A DNA stretch of 64,000 nt from CAUPWF01 sp964367905 (GTDB lineage: Bacteria; Bacillota; Clostridia; Lachnospirales; Lachnospiraceae): contig CAYIZP010000013.1 of NCBI GenBank assembly GCA_964367905.1, positions 9,979 to 73,978 of the forward strand. Reading direction: 5' to 3'. Numbering within the stretch: position 1 is the stretch's first letter; each line of letters begins with the position of its first letter. Both the position numbers and the translations under genes were made by a program. Shown piece after piece: positions 32,759 through 41,825 of the stretch. The notes beneath the pieces are model-generated. The model was not told the origin of the DNA. It ran no database searches and was given only the letters and a program-made list of their open reading frames with translations.

Positions 32759-34013
32759 AATTTCCCCCTAAAAATATTTTGGTCTCTTTTTCAAATCCAG
32801 AAGATGGATAAAACTCTCCAAACCCCAGATCTGTTAGCGTAATTGTACAATTCTTAGCATCCGTGAACTGAGTTTTAATCAAAAGCCTTGTAGTAAATGA
32901 CTCTCTTTCCATCAACCCCTCTAGGGATATTGGAATCGACTTTAATTTCCCTTTATAAATCGACTCAACGCTAAGCTCAAGATCTTCCGTATCTTCTAAT
33001 AACACTTCCCATTGATCCGTGGATTCATACCATATTTTTCCCCATTGAACCACTGGAAGAATCTGGGGTTCTCCTCCCGAAATCACTTTAAGCGATATAC
33101 GATGTGTCAATTTATGTTCATTGATATAAAGTTGGCCATCTGAGATTTTATACCAACGCCTCATAGCACTAAAACATGCACCCTTACTAAATAGGTTACT
33201 TCCTAAAAATGTTCGTCTCCCATTGCATATACTTTTTAGAGACTCAGGATACCAGTTATTATCAAACCCTTCTCCAGTTAGATATACAGAAGAAATCACT
33301 CTTTGTTCGAATACATTTTGAAGAAATAATTTAAACCGCTCATCTGCCTCTCGTGCCCTCTCTCCATGTAGCAATGGAAAAATTGCATCCATTTCTTCCT
33401 TTTTTGCAAAAGCAACATCTTCAACTGAGATAAAATTACTAGGTTCATCTCTAAGTGCCGACTTTATCTTATACAACATACTAGCTCTGATTTCATCTTT
33501 GTCACAATATAACAAAGCAGCCTCATATTGCCATAATTCTTTCGGCTGGTTGAACATATAATTAGAAAAGCTCTCATTATAATCCTGTACACAGATATTT
33601 TGGTTTTCTATCCCTATATGTCTTGCAACACCACGCAATATGTTAGCAAGTTCCTCGTTTAATTCAGGCACAGTAAAAACAATCGCTTCAATACTTTCAA
33701 AATGTTCCAATGAAATTTTAACAAACTTCGCTAATAACCAAACTGCATCATAAGTTTTTCCATCTAACGTGATTTTTTTCCTTAAAAGTGCACTAGATAC
33801 TAATTCTGATGCAATTTCTCCATCGTGCAAAATCGAAAGCCGTTTTGCTCCGATTCCAATTGCCCACACATCATTTTTTTGACCGATAACCAATGGGATT
33901 TGAAAGCTTTCTGGAGAAGCTTCATATGTTTCTGGCTCATCCATATTCTCGCTATAAAAACTGATTTGACATGATGTATCACTTATATCATATCCTATTA
34001 TTTTTCCATCCAT
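32733..34013 (-). CDS. DUF5716-type protein with Hsp70/actin-like ATPase fold
   Basis: 426 residues, cytoplasmic. Residues 5-20 (IIGYDISDTSCQISFY) look like the phosphate-1 loop; 110-117 (AIVFTVPE) with the following helix resemble the Hsp70 VITVPA segment; 243-250 (VYLTGEGF) and 273-283 (NLFSKGACFSA) resemble the adenosine motif and the conserved KGA helix. Residues about 290-426 are beta-rich, placed like the substrate-binding half of Hsp70. The central DLGGGT phosphate-2 loop is not clear, so ATPase activity may be weak or lost. I recall this family as DUF5716. Partner genes lie on both sides. Confidence 0.75.
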   Translation of the reverse strand: MDGKIIGYDISDTSCQISFYSENMDEPETYEASPESFQIPLVIGQKNDVWAIGIGAKRLSILHDGEIASELVSSALLRKKITLDGKTYDAVWLLAKFVKISLEHFESIEAIVFTVPELNEELANILRGVARHIGIENQNICVQDYNESFSNYMFNQPKELWQYEAALLYCDKDEIRASMLYKIKSALRDEPSNFISVEDVAFAKKEEMDAIFPLLHGERAREADERFKLFLQNVFEQRVISSVYLTGEGFDNNWYPESLKSICNGRRTFLGSNLFSKGACFSAMRRWYKISDGQLYINEHKLTHRISLKVISGGEPQILPVVQWGKIWYESTDQWEVLLEDTEDLELSVESIYKGKLKSIPISLEGLMERESFTTRLLIKTQFTDAKNCTITLTDLGFGEFYPSSGFEKETKIFLGGNYGKHHSVS

Positions 34014-34022
34014 TACTCTCTC

Positions 34023-37000
34023 CTAATCATAAGGTACAAACACCTTTTTCGCCTGAACATTTTCTAATGCATAGGCTTTAAATTTCCCCTCATCTAATTT
34101 CTCTGATTGAAGCAATTCATTCAACCTACCATATTTCCCATAATATGTCTGCTCAGTGTTTGCCTTATACTGATATGTTTTACTATTGACAACTTCTCCA
34201 TTCTTTTCTTCTTGAAAATAATACTGAAGTGTCTCATCTTGAAATATCAGTAACTTTTTTACATAAATATTTTCATACATCGACATAAGAACCTCCGACT
34301 CATATGCAGGCTCCTCTATTCCCTCTTCCAACAGACGGTAGAATATCCGCACTTTTCCGCCCCATTTCGACACATATGATACCAGAGTCTTATCCCACAG
34401 CTGAACTTCTCGTAACCAGGTTTCGCTGTATCTGAAATAGAAGGAAAAATATATTTGCTTTTCACATAGTTCTTGCATACAACGTTTTAAAAGTTCCACA
34501 TCACTTGCATCATACTCTTGTCTCGAATGGTAATGCAATAATGCAATTTTCACAATATTCGCCAGTTCAACTTTCTGTATCAATTCGTTCTTGATAATCT
34601 GTATAATCTTAGGATTTATCTGCTTATTCATGACAAAATACTCTCTTGCATAAATAGATAAATATTCCGATACAACGCGTAAATTTGCTTCATTCTCGTA
34701 ATAGTAAAAAAATATTTCTTCGCATCCTAAAATATTGCCAGTATAGACTGCATTAGACAATATATTAGAAGAAAGGCGTATCACATCTATTTCATAGTCA
34801 ACTGCAGCATTCCAAATATCTCTCTGAGTCTTTGTATCTCCTGAATAGTACATCGATAAATATACTAAGATGTTTCTGTCATACACTTCTCGTTTAAACA
34901 AATACAGACATAGATACTCTAATAAACCATCTTCTATAAATTCATTTTCTATAATTACTTCATTGCAAAATTCAAGAACTTCAGTTTCATCAAATATATG
35001 AGGACCAATATTTCCTAGATTCTCATAATTTAATTCGATCAACTCTCGTTCTGCTTCTTTTTTTCCATAAATATCTAGATGTTTATTGCAAATTTCTACA
35101 AAAGGAATTTCATAAAACATTCGCTCTGATTGAAAGTCAACATTCCCTACTAAATGTTCTCCCGATTTCGTTTCCCATACGAGTATATCATCTTTGGAGT
35201 CAAGCACAACAATCGCTCCTTTTTCCTTGTATGACACTTTTTGTCTCATTAAACCATCCTCGTCAATTACACCGACACTCTTAATGTTCTTGGCCGTTGT
35301 CTTCACAAGGTAAGAAAACGTAATGTTGTAAATTGCCCGAATCTTTTCGATATTCATCTCATTTTCATTCAAACAATATCGATACAAAATCCTAAGATGC
35401 TTATTGATTCGTCGTTGTTCTAATTGCTGCATTGTGAATACAGTAATTCTCTCCCTGTAATAAGCGAACAACTCACTTGATTCTTTTTCATAAGTTACGA
35501 GATTTGCATACAAAAATGCTAACTTATTCTTAGGCAAATTACTTCCATGAGCAAAATACAAAAATATCGTACGCGGAAGTTCTTCTGAATAAAATTCTTC
35601 ATTAATACTACTCATATAGTATTCAAATATCTTAGCAATTTTTAATTCTTCTTTAATCGCAAGCTCATACCATTTGAAATATCGATTATCTGTGATATTC
35701 CCTTTAATCAAAATAGTGCAAATTGTAGTAAGCAATGCGATATCATTATGAATCATATATGCTTCTTCTAAAACTTTTAAAATTTTAGGATTAAATTCTT
35801 TATGCTGCATCGCCAGGTTTGCAGCATATAATGCCAATTCCTTAGATATTATTTTCTGTTTTGTTGCAAAATTAAGAATTTGGATTTCAAACTCTCCAAT
35901 CTTCTTTAAGTTACTACAACGAGCTGAAAAACATTTATATCCTTCTAGGTACAGAATCATACTGTGAACCCCTAGATAATATTGATGTTCCAAGGCATGT
36001 TTTCTCTCAAATGCATCCGTATAATATGGATCGATTTGTACAAGCATACATAATATTTTCCATGAGCCCGAATATTTAATATATAGTTTTTGTAGTTCAT
36101 CTACTACTTTTTTTGTATAACTAGAATTTTCTCTATGCAAAGCTGTCAAATACAAGTAATATGCATCAATCTCTACATCACGTCCGATACCAAACTTATT
36201 ATAATTATAATCATCTAAGATCCACTTCGCCTCTTCTTTTTGTTCATCCAAGAGATAGACATGCGCTCTCATCAGTTTATAGATACGATTTTGTGTATCA
36301 TTTGACTCTAACTCAGTTAACACCTGAATAGAACCTTGCACCCACTTGCTGTTAAAATCATGATTCGCATCTGCCTTTACATAACTTTTTATTAAGCGAG
36401 CCATTAGAAATTCTGCACTTCTATCGTCTTGTCGCTCTATTTTACGGTTTTTGATCGTAATATCAAAAATGATGGTATCAAAATGATTCTCAATAATAAT
36501 TTGTCCATAATTATTTCCAAAATGAAGTTCCTCATCATCTATTTGATAAGCTAATTCATACTCTGTATCTGCGAATTCATCTGTACATAGCTGGTTTTGC
36601 CCTAACAAAAGAAAATCCCCATTTGCGCGAATGTTCCATGTCATATATCCCCATGTATTTTTTATAACTTTAATCTTATCAACAAATGTTTTATCCACGT
36701 TACTATAATTTTTCTCAGACTCCGAAAAACTAATATATATCTTTTCTTTTTGCTTGATTGATACTAAAAATTCTTCCAAATCTTTCGCCTCTAGACTCCA
36801 CTTTCTCATATTACTATAGAGATGCTTAATCTTAGAAGGCTCATACTTAATCAATTCGTAGAAATCTTTTGAATGGAATATCTTCTTAGCCTCTTCAAAA
36901 TCATGGAATGCAACTTTTTTAAAGCCTTTCAAATCCTGAATATTTCCTTGTGATGTAGCAATAAAAGGTTTTCTTATGATTGCAGAAAACGGAATCTCAA

Positions 37001-37310
37001 ACTCTCCACCATTGCATACAATATAAATATGTCCTTTCTCTACAAACCCTGGTTGCAATCCCATCCCATTATACTGAAAACAAATTTTAACAGAACCGCC
37101 TTCTATATTGTCTTGTAGACACTGCAGTCTGATAGAATTTGTGTAGATAGCTCCATAGATATCATTTTCATTTGCACTTTTAATTATAAAGCTACCACTG
37201 TATATTTCTCCCTCGCCAATTTTCAAAACCAAATGGGTTTCAGAAAATACAACATCAGGTTTTCCCATCTGAAATTCATTACTTACAAAATGTTTAACTC
37301 TATGCTTCAA
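34023..37310 (-). CDS. large DUF5717-type protein with beta domains and helical repeats
   Basis: 1095 residues, no signal peptide or membrane span seen. Two beta-rich N-terminal modules (about 1-115 and 190-295) are joined by a helical stretch; about 300-1000 is almost all helical, with repeated Y/L/A-rich helix pairs like a solenoid, interrupted near 700-750 by a beta segment (KGAIVVLDSKDDILVWETK); a final beta segment precedes the end. I recall it as DUF5717. Start is TTG (37310): AGGTGAG lies 3 nt upstream and no better in-frame ATG is near. It is 9 nt from the DUF5716 gene. Function unknown; it looks like a scaffold. Confidence 0.75.
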   Translation of the reverse strand: MKHRVKHFVSNEFQMGKPDVVFSETHLVLKIGEGEIYSGSFIIKSANENDIYGAIYTNSIRLQCLQDNIEGGSVKICFQYNGMGLQPGFVEKGHIYIVCNGGEFEIPFSAIIRKPFIATSQGNIQDLKGFKKVAFHDFEEAKKIFHSKDFYELIKYEPSKIKHLYSNMRKWSLEAKDLEEFLVSIKQKEKIYISFSESEKNYSNVDKTFVDKIKVIKNTWGYMTWNIRANGDFLLLGQNQLCTDEFADTEYELAYQIDDEELHFGNNYGQIIIENHFDTIIFDITIKNRKIERQDDRSAEFLMARLIKSYVKADANHDFNSKWVQGSIQVLTELESNDTQNRIYKLMRAHVYLLDEQKEEAKWILDDYNYNKFGIGRDVEIDAYYLYLTALHRENSSYTKKVVDELQKLYIKYSGSWKILCMLVQIDPYYTDAFERKHALEHQYYLGVHSMILYLEGYKCFSARCSNLKKIGEFEIQILNFATKQKIISKELALYAANLAMQHKEFNPKILKVLEEAYMIHNDIALLTTICTILIKGNITDNRYFKWYELAIKEELKIAKIFEYYMSSINEEFYSEELPRTIFLYFAHGSNLPKNKLAFLYANLVTYEKESSELFAYYRERITVFTMQQLEQRRINKHLRILYRYCLNENEMNIEKIRAIYNITFSYLVKTTAKNIKSVGVIDEDGLMRQKVSYKEKGAIVVLDSKDDILVWETKSGEHLVGNVDFQSERMFYEIPFVEICNKHLDIYGKKEAERELIELNYENLGNIGPHIFDETEVLEFCNEVIIENEFIEDGLLEYLCLYLFKREVYDRNILVYLSMYYSGDTKTQRDIWNAAVDYEIDVIRLSSNILSNAVYTGNILGCEEIFFYYYENEANLRVVSEYLSIYAREYFVMNKQINPKIIQIIKNELIQKVELANIVKIALLHYHSRQEYDASDVELLKRCMQELCEKQIYFSFYFRYSETWLREVQLWDKTLVSYVSKWGGKVRIFYRLLEEGIEEPAYESEVLMSMYENIYVKKLLIFQDETLQYYFQEEKNGEVVNSKTYQYKANTEQTYYGKYGRLNELLQSEKLDEGKFKAYALENVQAKKVFVPYD

Positions 37311-37354
37311 TATCTCACCTACTTGTTATTCTTATTGATTTTTTTCTTAGACTC

Positions 37355-37372
37355 GCTATAATGAATTATAGC
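37355..37372. promoter_or_regulatory. perfect palindrome carrying two opposed -10 boxes
   Basis: GCTATAAT-GA-ATTATAGC. The plus-strand TATAAT (37357-37362) pairs with -35 TTGATT (37335-37340, 16-nt spacer) for the PLP-enzyme gene. The minus-strand TATAAT (37365-37370) pairs with -35 TTGCAT (37389-37394, 18-nt spacer) for the DUF5717 operon. The polymerases would collide, so the two units are probably mutually exclusive or share a palindrome-binding regulator. Confidence 0.6.
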
Positions 37373-37472
37373 ATTACTACTATCATTCATGCAATCAAAT
37401 TCTTATATACTTATATTAGAAATTGAGAAAGGATGTTACTTTTTATAAGTACACAAAGAAAGGACTACCTCT

Positions 37473-38576
37473 ATGAATCAGACGCAACAATTTCACGGAA
37501 GTGATTTACATCAAATATCAACATATTATAGCATACCAATCGAAGATATTATTAATTTAGCTGGAAATGTCAATCCTCTTGGAATGTCTCCAAATTTCCT
37601 AGACTACACAAGGAATCACCTGTCCTTGCTATCGGATTATCCCGATCGCAACTACACTTCACTTCGCCAATCCATTAGTAATTATTGCCAATCTAGTTTT
37701 GAGCACATTATAGTCGGAAATGGTACAAGCGAATTAATTTCACTCCTTATCAACAATTTAGGCACGAAAAAAGCCTTACAAATCGGTCCAACATATTCTG
37801 AATACGAGCGTGAAATCAAACTAGCTGGAGGAACACTCCATCATTATTTATTGAAACCACAAGATGATTTTCAACTTTCATTAGACCTGTTGTATTCTGA
37901 GTTAAATGGCGGATATGATTTTTTAGTAATCTGCAACCCAAATAATCCTACTGGTACTGCATTAGACACTCAGCAGCTCAGTGCCATATTAGACTATTGT
38001 CATTCTCACAATGTCTTTGTTATGGTTGATGAAACTTATATAGAATTTTCAAGTAATCTGTCATCTATTACAGCAGTTCCGCTTGTGGATAATTATAACA
38101 ATCTTATCATATTGCGTGGGACTTCTAAATTTTTCGCTGTACCAGGACTTCGATTTGGATACGGAATCACCTCAAACAAACAATTTTTAAATCATTTGAA
38201 GTCTGTTCAAAACCCTTGGTCATTAAATAGTATTGCGGCAAATGCTGGTCATATTATGTTTGAAGATATCGATTATATCGAAGCTACAAAATCTTTAATT
38301 GAGTCGGAGAAAAATTATATTTATTCCCAATTAAATGCATCTAACAAGTTTCGACTATATAAATCCGAAGCAAATTTCATATTACTTCAGTCATTAGATG
38401 CTAGTCTCACTGCATCTAATATATTTGAACATTGTATAAAACAGAAGCTAATGATTCGAAACTGTGATTCATTCTTTAAGTCTGACGGTGAATTCATCAG
38501 ATTTTGTATTGGTCTACCACAGCAGAACAAAAAATTAATACAAACTCTAAAAGGAATAGATAGCTGTATATCTTAA
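37473..38576 (+). CDS. PLP-dependent aminotransferase, CobD/HisC-like
   Basis: 367-residue class I/II fold aminotransferase. It begins HGSDLHQISTYYSIP and has NLAGNVNPLG, CNPNNPTGTAL, MVDETYIEF and the PLP lysine in RGTSKFFAVPGLRFGYG. The HG.DL....Y.IP and NPLG pattern resembles L-threonine-O-3-phosphate decarboxylase (CobD, adenosylcobalamin aminopropanol arm) more than histidinol-phosphate aminotransferase, but no cobalamin or histidine genes are near. Substrate uncertain. AAAGGA is 9 nt before the ATG. A strong hairpin spans the stop. Confidence 0.8.
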   Translation: MNQTQQFHGSDLHQISTYYSIPIEDIINLAGNVNPLGMSPNFLDYTRNHLSLLSDYPDRNYTSLRQSISNYCQSSFEHIIVGNGTSELISLLINNLGTKKALQIGPTYSEYEREIKLAGGTLHHYLLKPQDDFQLSLDLLYSELNGGYDFLVICNPNNPTGTALDTQQLSAILDYCHSHNVFVMVDETYIEFSSNLSSITAVPLVDNYNNLIILRGTSKFFAVPGLRFGYGITSNKQFLNHLKSVQNPWSLNSIAANAGHIMFEDIDYIEATKSLIESEKNYIYSQLNASNKFRLYKSEANFILLQSLDASLTASNIFEHCIKQKLMIRNCDSFFKSDGEFIRFCIGLPQQNKKLIQTLKGIDSCIS

Positions 38577-38596
38577 AATACAGCTATCTATTCCTT
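38551..38596. terminator. bidirectional terminator between PLP-enzyme gene and carB
   Basis: A perfect 19-bp stem (38551-38569 with 38578-38596) and 8-nt loop containing the stop codon of the plus-strand gene. It is followed by TTTATTTTA on the plus strand and serves the convergent carAB transcript as well. Confidence 0.8.
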
Positions 38597-38627
38597 TATT
38601 TTACGCCTTGTTAAAAGCCATTCATAT

Positions 38628-41600
38628 TTAAACTGTCGCAATATCGATTAAAGTCAAATGATTAATATCTGTGTTTTCTAAACTCATTACCAATGCATTA
38701 GCGGTATCCATTGCTGTTAATACATTCACACCTGTTTCAATGGCATTTCTTCTAATTAAGAAACCATCTTTTGATTTTTCTGCTCCTTGTTGTGGCGTAT
38801 CAATAATCAAATCAATTTCATGGCCTAGAATCAAATCCATTAAGTTTGGTGATTCTTGTTCGATTTTTTTTGTTCTGATTGCCTTTACTCCAGCCTCATT
38901 AAGAACTTTAGCAGTTCCAACTGTAGCATAGATGCGATAACCTAGTGCCTCGAATCTTCTTGCAACTTCGATTCCCTCTTCCTTATCCTCATCACGTAAT
39001 GTCATAATCATATTTTTATATTTCGGTAAGTTGATTCCTGCTCCCAAAAATGCTTTATATAGTGCTTCATCAAATGTTTTCGCAATTCCTAAGCACTCTC
39101 CTGTTGACTTCATCTCAGGCCCCAAGCTAATATCTGCACCACGAATCTTCTCAAATGAGAATACAGGCATCTTGATTGCTATATAATCTGCTTCTGGTTG
39201 TAGTCCTGAGCAATATCCCAAATCTTTTAACTTGTGTCCTATAATCACCTGGGTTGCTAATGGGACAATCGGTATTCCCGTAACCTTGCTAATATATGGA
39301 ACTGTACGACTAGAACGTGGGTTCACTTCAATTACATATACATCTTCATCACATACAATGAACTGAATATTAATCATTCCAATTACATGAAGCGATTTCG
39401 CTAGGCGTCTTGTATACTCTTCGATTTTTTCTTTTACCGTTTCAGAAATACTCTGTGCTGGATACACCGAAATACTGTCTCCAGAGTGGATTCCTGCTCG
39501 CTCGATATGTTCCATAATTCCTGGAATCACAATATCTTCCCCATCGCAAACTGCATCTACTTCGATTTCTTTTCCAACTAAATATTTATCAACTAAGATT
39601 GGATGATCTTGAGCAATTCGATTGATAATACCAATGAATTCATCGATATCATTATCGCTGATTGCGATTTGCATTCCCTGACCGCCTAGTACATAAGAAG
39701 GTCTTACAAGGACTGGATATCCCAGCTCATTCGCAACTTTTTTCGCCTCTTCCGCCGTGAATACTGTTCCACCTGTCGGTCTTGGAATCTCGCACTCTTC
39801 CAAAATCTTATCAAATAACTCTCTATCTTCTGCGGCATCAACATTTTCTGCTGATGTTCCTAAAATTGGAACCCCCATCTTCATCAATGCTTCAGTTAAT
39901 TTAATTGCTGTCTGTCCACCAAACTGAACGACTGCACCATCTGGCTTTTCAATATCAACAATACTTTCCACATCTTCTGGGGTCAAAGGCTCGAAGTATA
40001 ATTTATCTGCAATATCAAAATCCGTACTAACTGTTTCTGGATTGTTATTGACAATAATTGTTTCATAGCCTTCTTTTTTGAATGCCCATGTACAATGTAC
40101 AGAGCAGAAGTCAAATTCAATTCCCTGTCCGATACGAATCGGTCCCGATCCAAGTACCAATACTTTTTTCTTGGCATTTGTCTCTACAACTTCATTCTCA
40201 CTTCCAAATACAGAATAATAATACGGAGTTGCTGCTGCAAACTCTGCCGCGCAAGTGTCTACCATCTTATATGCAGCAACAATATTGTACTCTTTTCTTA
40301 AATCATGTACTTCTCGCTCTGTTTTTCCTGTCAATCGAGCAATCACATTATCTGGAAACTCAATTCGCTTTGCTTCTTTTAACAACTCTTCTGTTAACTC
40401 TTCACTTTTCAGCTGTTCTTCCATTTCCACGATGATAGAAATTTTATCAATAAACCAAAGATCAATCTTGGTTATGTCATGAATCTCCTCATATGTGATT
40501 CCTTTTCTAAGTGCTTCTGCAATCAACCAAATTCTTCTATCATCTGTAGAATGTAGCTTATCTAGAATTTCTTCTTTTGATAGTGCTGTATAATCATATG
40601 ACATCAAAGAATCAACATGTTGCTCTAAGGAACGTATTGCCTTCATCAATCCACCTTCAAAGTTATCACAGATACTCATAACCTCTCCAGTTGCCTTCAT
40701 CTGCGTACCCAACTTACGTTTTGCGGTGATAAACTTATCGAATGGAAGTCTTGGTAATTTTACAACACAATAGTCTAACATAGGCTCAAAGCTTGCATAT
40801 GTCTTACCTGTAATTGTATTTAAAATTTCATCCAATGTATATCCCAGTGCAATTTTCGCTGCAACCTTTGCAATTGGATATCCTGTTGCTTTCGACGCCA
40901 ATGCCGAAGAACGGCTTACACGTGGGTTTACTTCAATTACACAATATTCGAAACTTGTAGGATGCAACGCATATTGTACATTACATCCACCAGTGATTTT
41001 CAATTCGCTGATGATATTCAATGCTGAAGTTCTAAGCATTTGATATTCTTTATCACCTAGAGTCTGCGATGGTGCAACAACGATACTATCTCCTGTGTGA
41101 ACCCCTACTGGATCGATGTTTTCCATATTACAAACCGTAATACAGTTTCCATTGCCATCACGCATCACTTCATACTCTACTTCTTTCCATCCTGCGATGC
41201 ATCGCTCCACAAGTACTTGTCCTACACGCGATAGTCTAAGACCGTTTTCTAGAATTTCGCGAAGTTGCATCACATTATCAGCAATACCACCACCTGAACC
41301 TCCTAGTGTATAGGCAGGTCGTAACACAATCGGATAACCGATCTTAGCAGCAAATTCCACACCATCTTCTACATTTTCAACTACTTTAGAAGCTGCCACT
41401 GGCTCGTTGATTTTCTCCATTGTCGTTTTGAATTCAAGACGATCTTCTGCTTTTCGAATTGTTTCTGAAGTAGTACCAATAAGGTTTACCCCATGTTTCT
41501 TGAAAAATCCCTTTTCATCTAATTCCATAGCAAGGTTTAGTCCAGCTTGCCCTCCAAGCGTTGGTAAAACACTGTCTGGACGCTCTTTTAGAATCAATTG

Positions 41601-41825
41601 TTCCACTACTTCTACTGTAAGTGGTTCAATATATACACGGTCCGCAATATCCTTATCTGTCATAATAGTGGCCGGATTAGAATTTAATAAAACAACCTCG
41701 ATTCCCTCTTCTTTTAACGAACGACATGCTTGTGTTCCCGCATAATCAAATTCGGCTGCTTGCCCGATTACAATCGGTCCTGAACCTAATACAAGTACTT
41801 TTTTAATATCAAGATTTCTAGGCAT
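38628..41825 (-). CDS. carB: carbamoyl-phosphate synthase large subunit
   Basis: 1065 residues with two homologous ATP-grasp halves: KVLVLGSGPIVIGQAAEFDY at the N-terminus and KKVLVLGSGPIRIGQGIEFD at about residue 555. It forms carbamoyl phosphate from bicarbonate, ammonia (channelled from CarA) and two ATP, for arginine and pyrimidine synthesis. The C-terminal allosteric domain is present. It overlaps carA by 8 bp; GGAGGG lies ahead of the ATG. Confidence 0.98.
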   Translation of the reverse strand: MPRNLDIKKVLVLGSGPIVIGQAAEFDYAGTQACRSLKEEGIEVVLLNSNPATIMTDKDIADRVYIEPLTVEVVEQLILKERPDSVLPTLGGQAGLNLAMELDEKGFFKKHGVNLIGTTSETIRKAEDRLEFKTTMEKINEPVAASKVVENVEDGVEFAAKIGYPIVLRPAYTLGGSGGGIADNVMQLREILENGLRLSRVGQVLVERCIAGWKEVEYEVMRDGNGNCITVCNMENIDPVGVHTGDSIVVAPSQTLGDKEYQMLRTSALNIISELKITGGCNVQYALHPTSFEYCVIEVNPRVSRSSALASKATGYPIAKVAAKIALGYTLDEILNTITGKTYASFEPMLDYCVVKLPRLPFDKFITAKRKLGTQMKATGEVMSICDNFEGGLMKAIRSLEQHVDSLMSYDYTALSKEEILDKLHSTDDRRIWLIAEALRKGITYEEIHDITKIDLWFIDKISIIVEMEEQLKSEELTEELLKEAKRIEFPDNVIARLTGKTEREVHDLRKEYNIVAAYKMVDTCAAEFAAATPYYYSVFGSENEVVETNAKKKVLVLGSGPIRIGQGIEFDFCSVHCTWAFKKEGYETIIVNNNPETVSTDFDIADKLYFEPLTPEDVESIVDIEKPDGAVVQFGGQTAIKLTEALMKMGVPILGTSAENVDAAEDRELFDKILEECEIPRPTGGTVFTAEEAKKVANELGYPVLVRPSYVLGGQGMQIAISDNDIDEFIGIINRIAQDHPILVDKYLVGKEIEVDAVCDGEDIVIPGIMEHIERAGIHSGDSISVYPAQSISETVKEKIEEYTRRLAKSLHVIGMINIQFIVCDEDVYVIEVNPRSSRTVPYISKVTGIPIVPLATQVIIGHKLKDLGYCSGLQPEADYIAIKMPVFSFEKIRGADISLGPEMKSTGECLGIAKTFDEALYKAFLGAGINLPKYKNMIMTLRDEDKEEGIEVARRFEALGYRIYATVGTAKVLNEAGVKAIRTKKIEQESPNLMDLILGHEIDLIIDTPQQGAEKSKDGFLIRRNAIETGVNVLTAMDTANALVMSLENTDINHLTLIDIATV

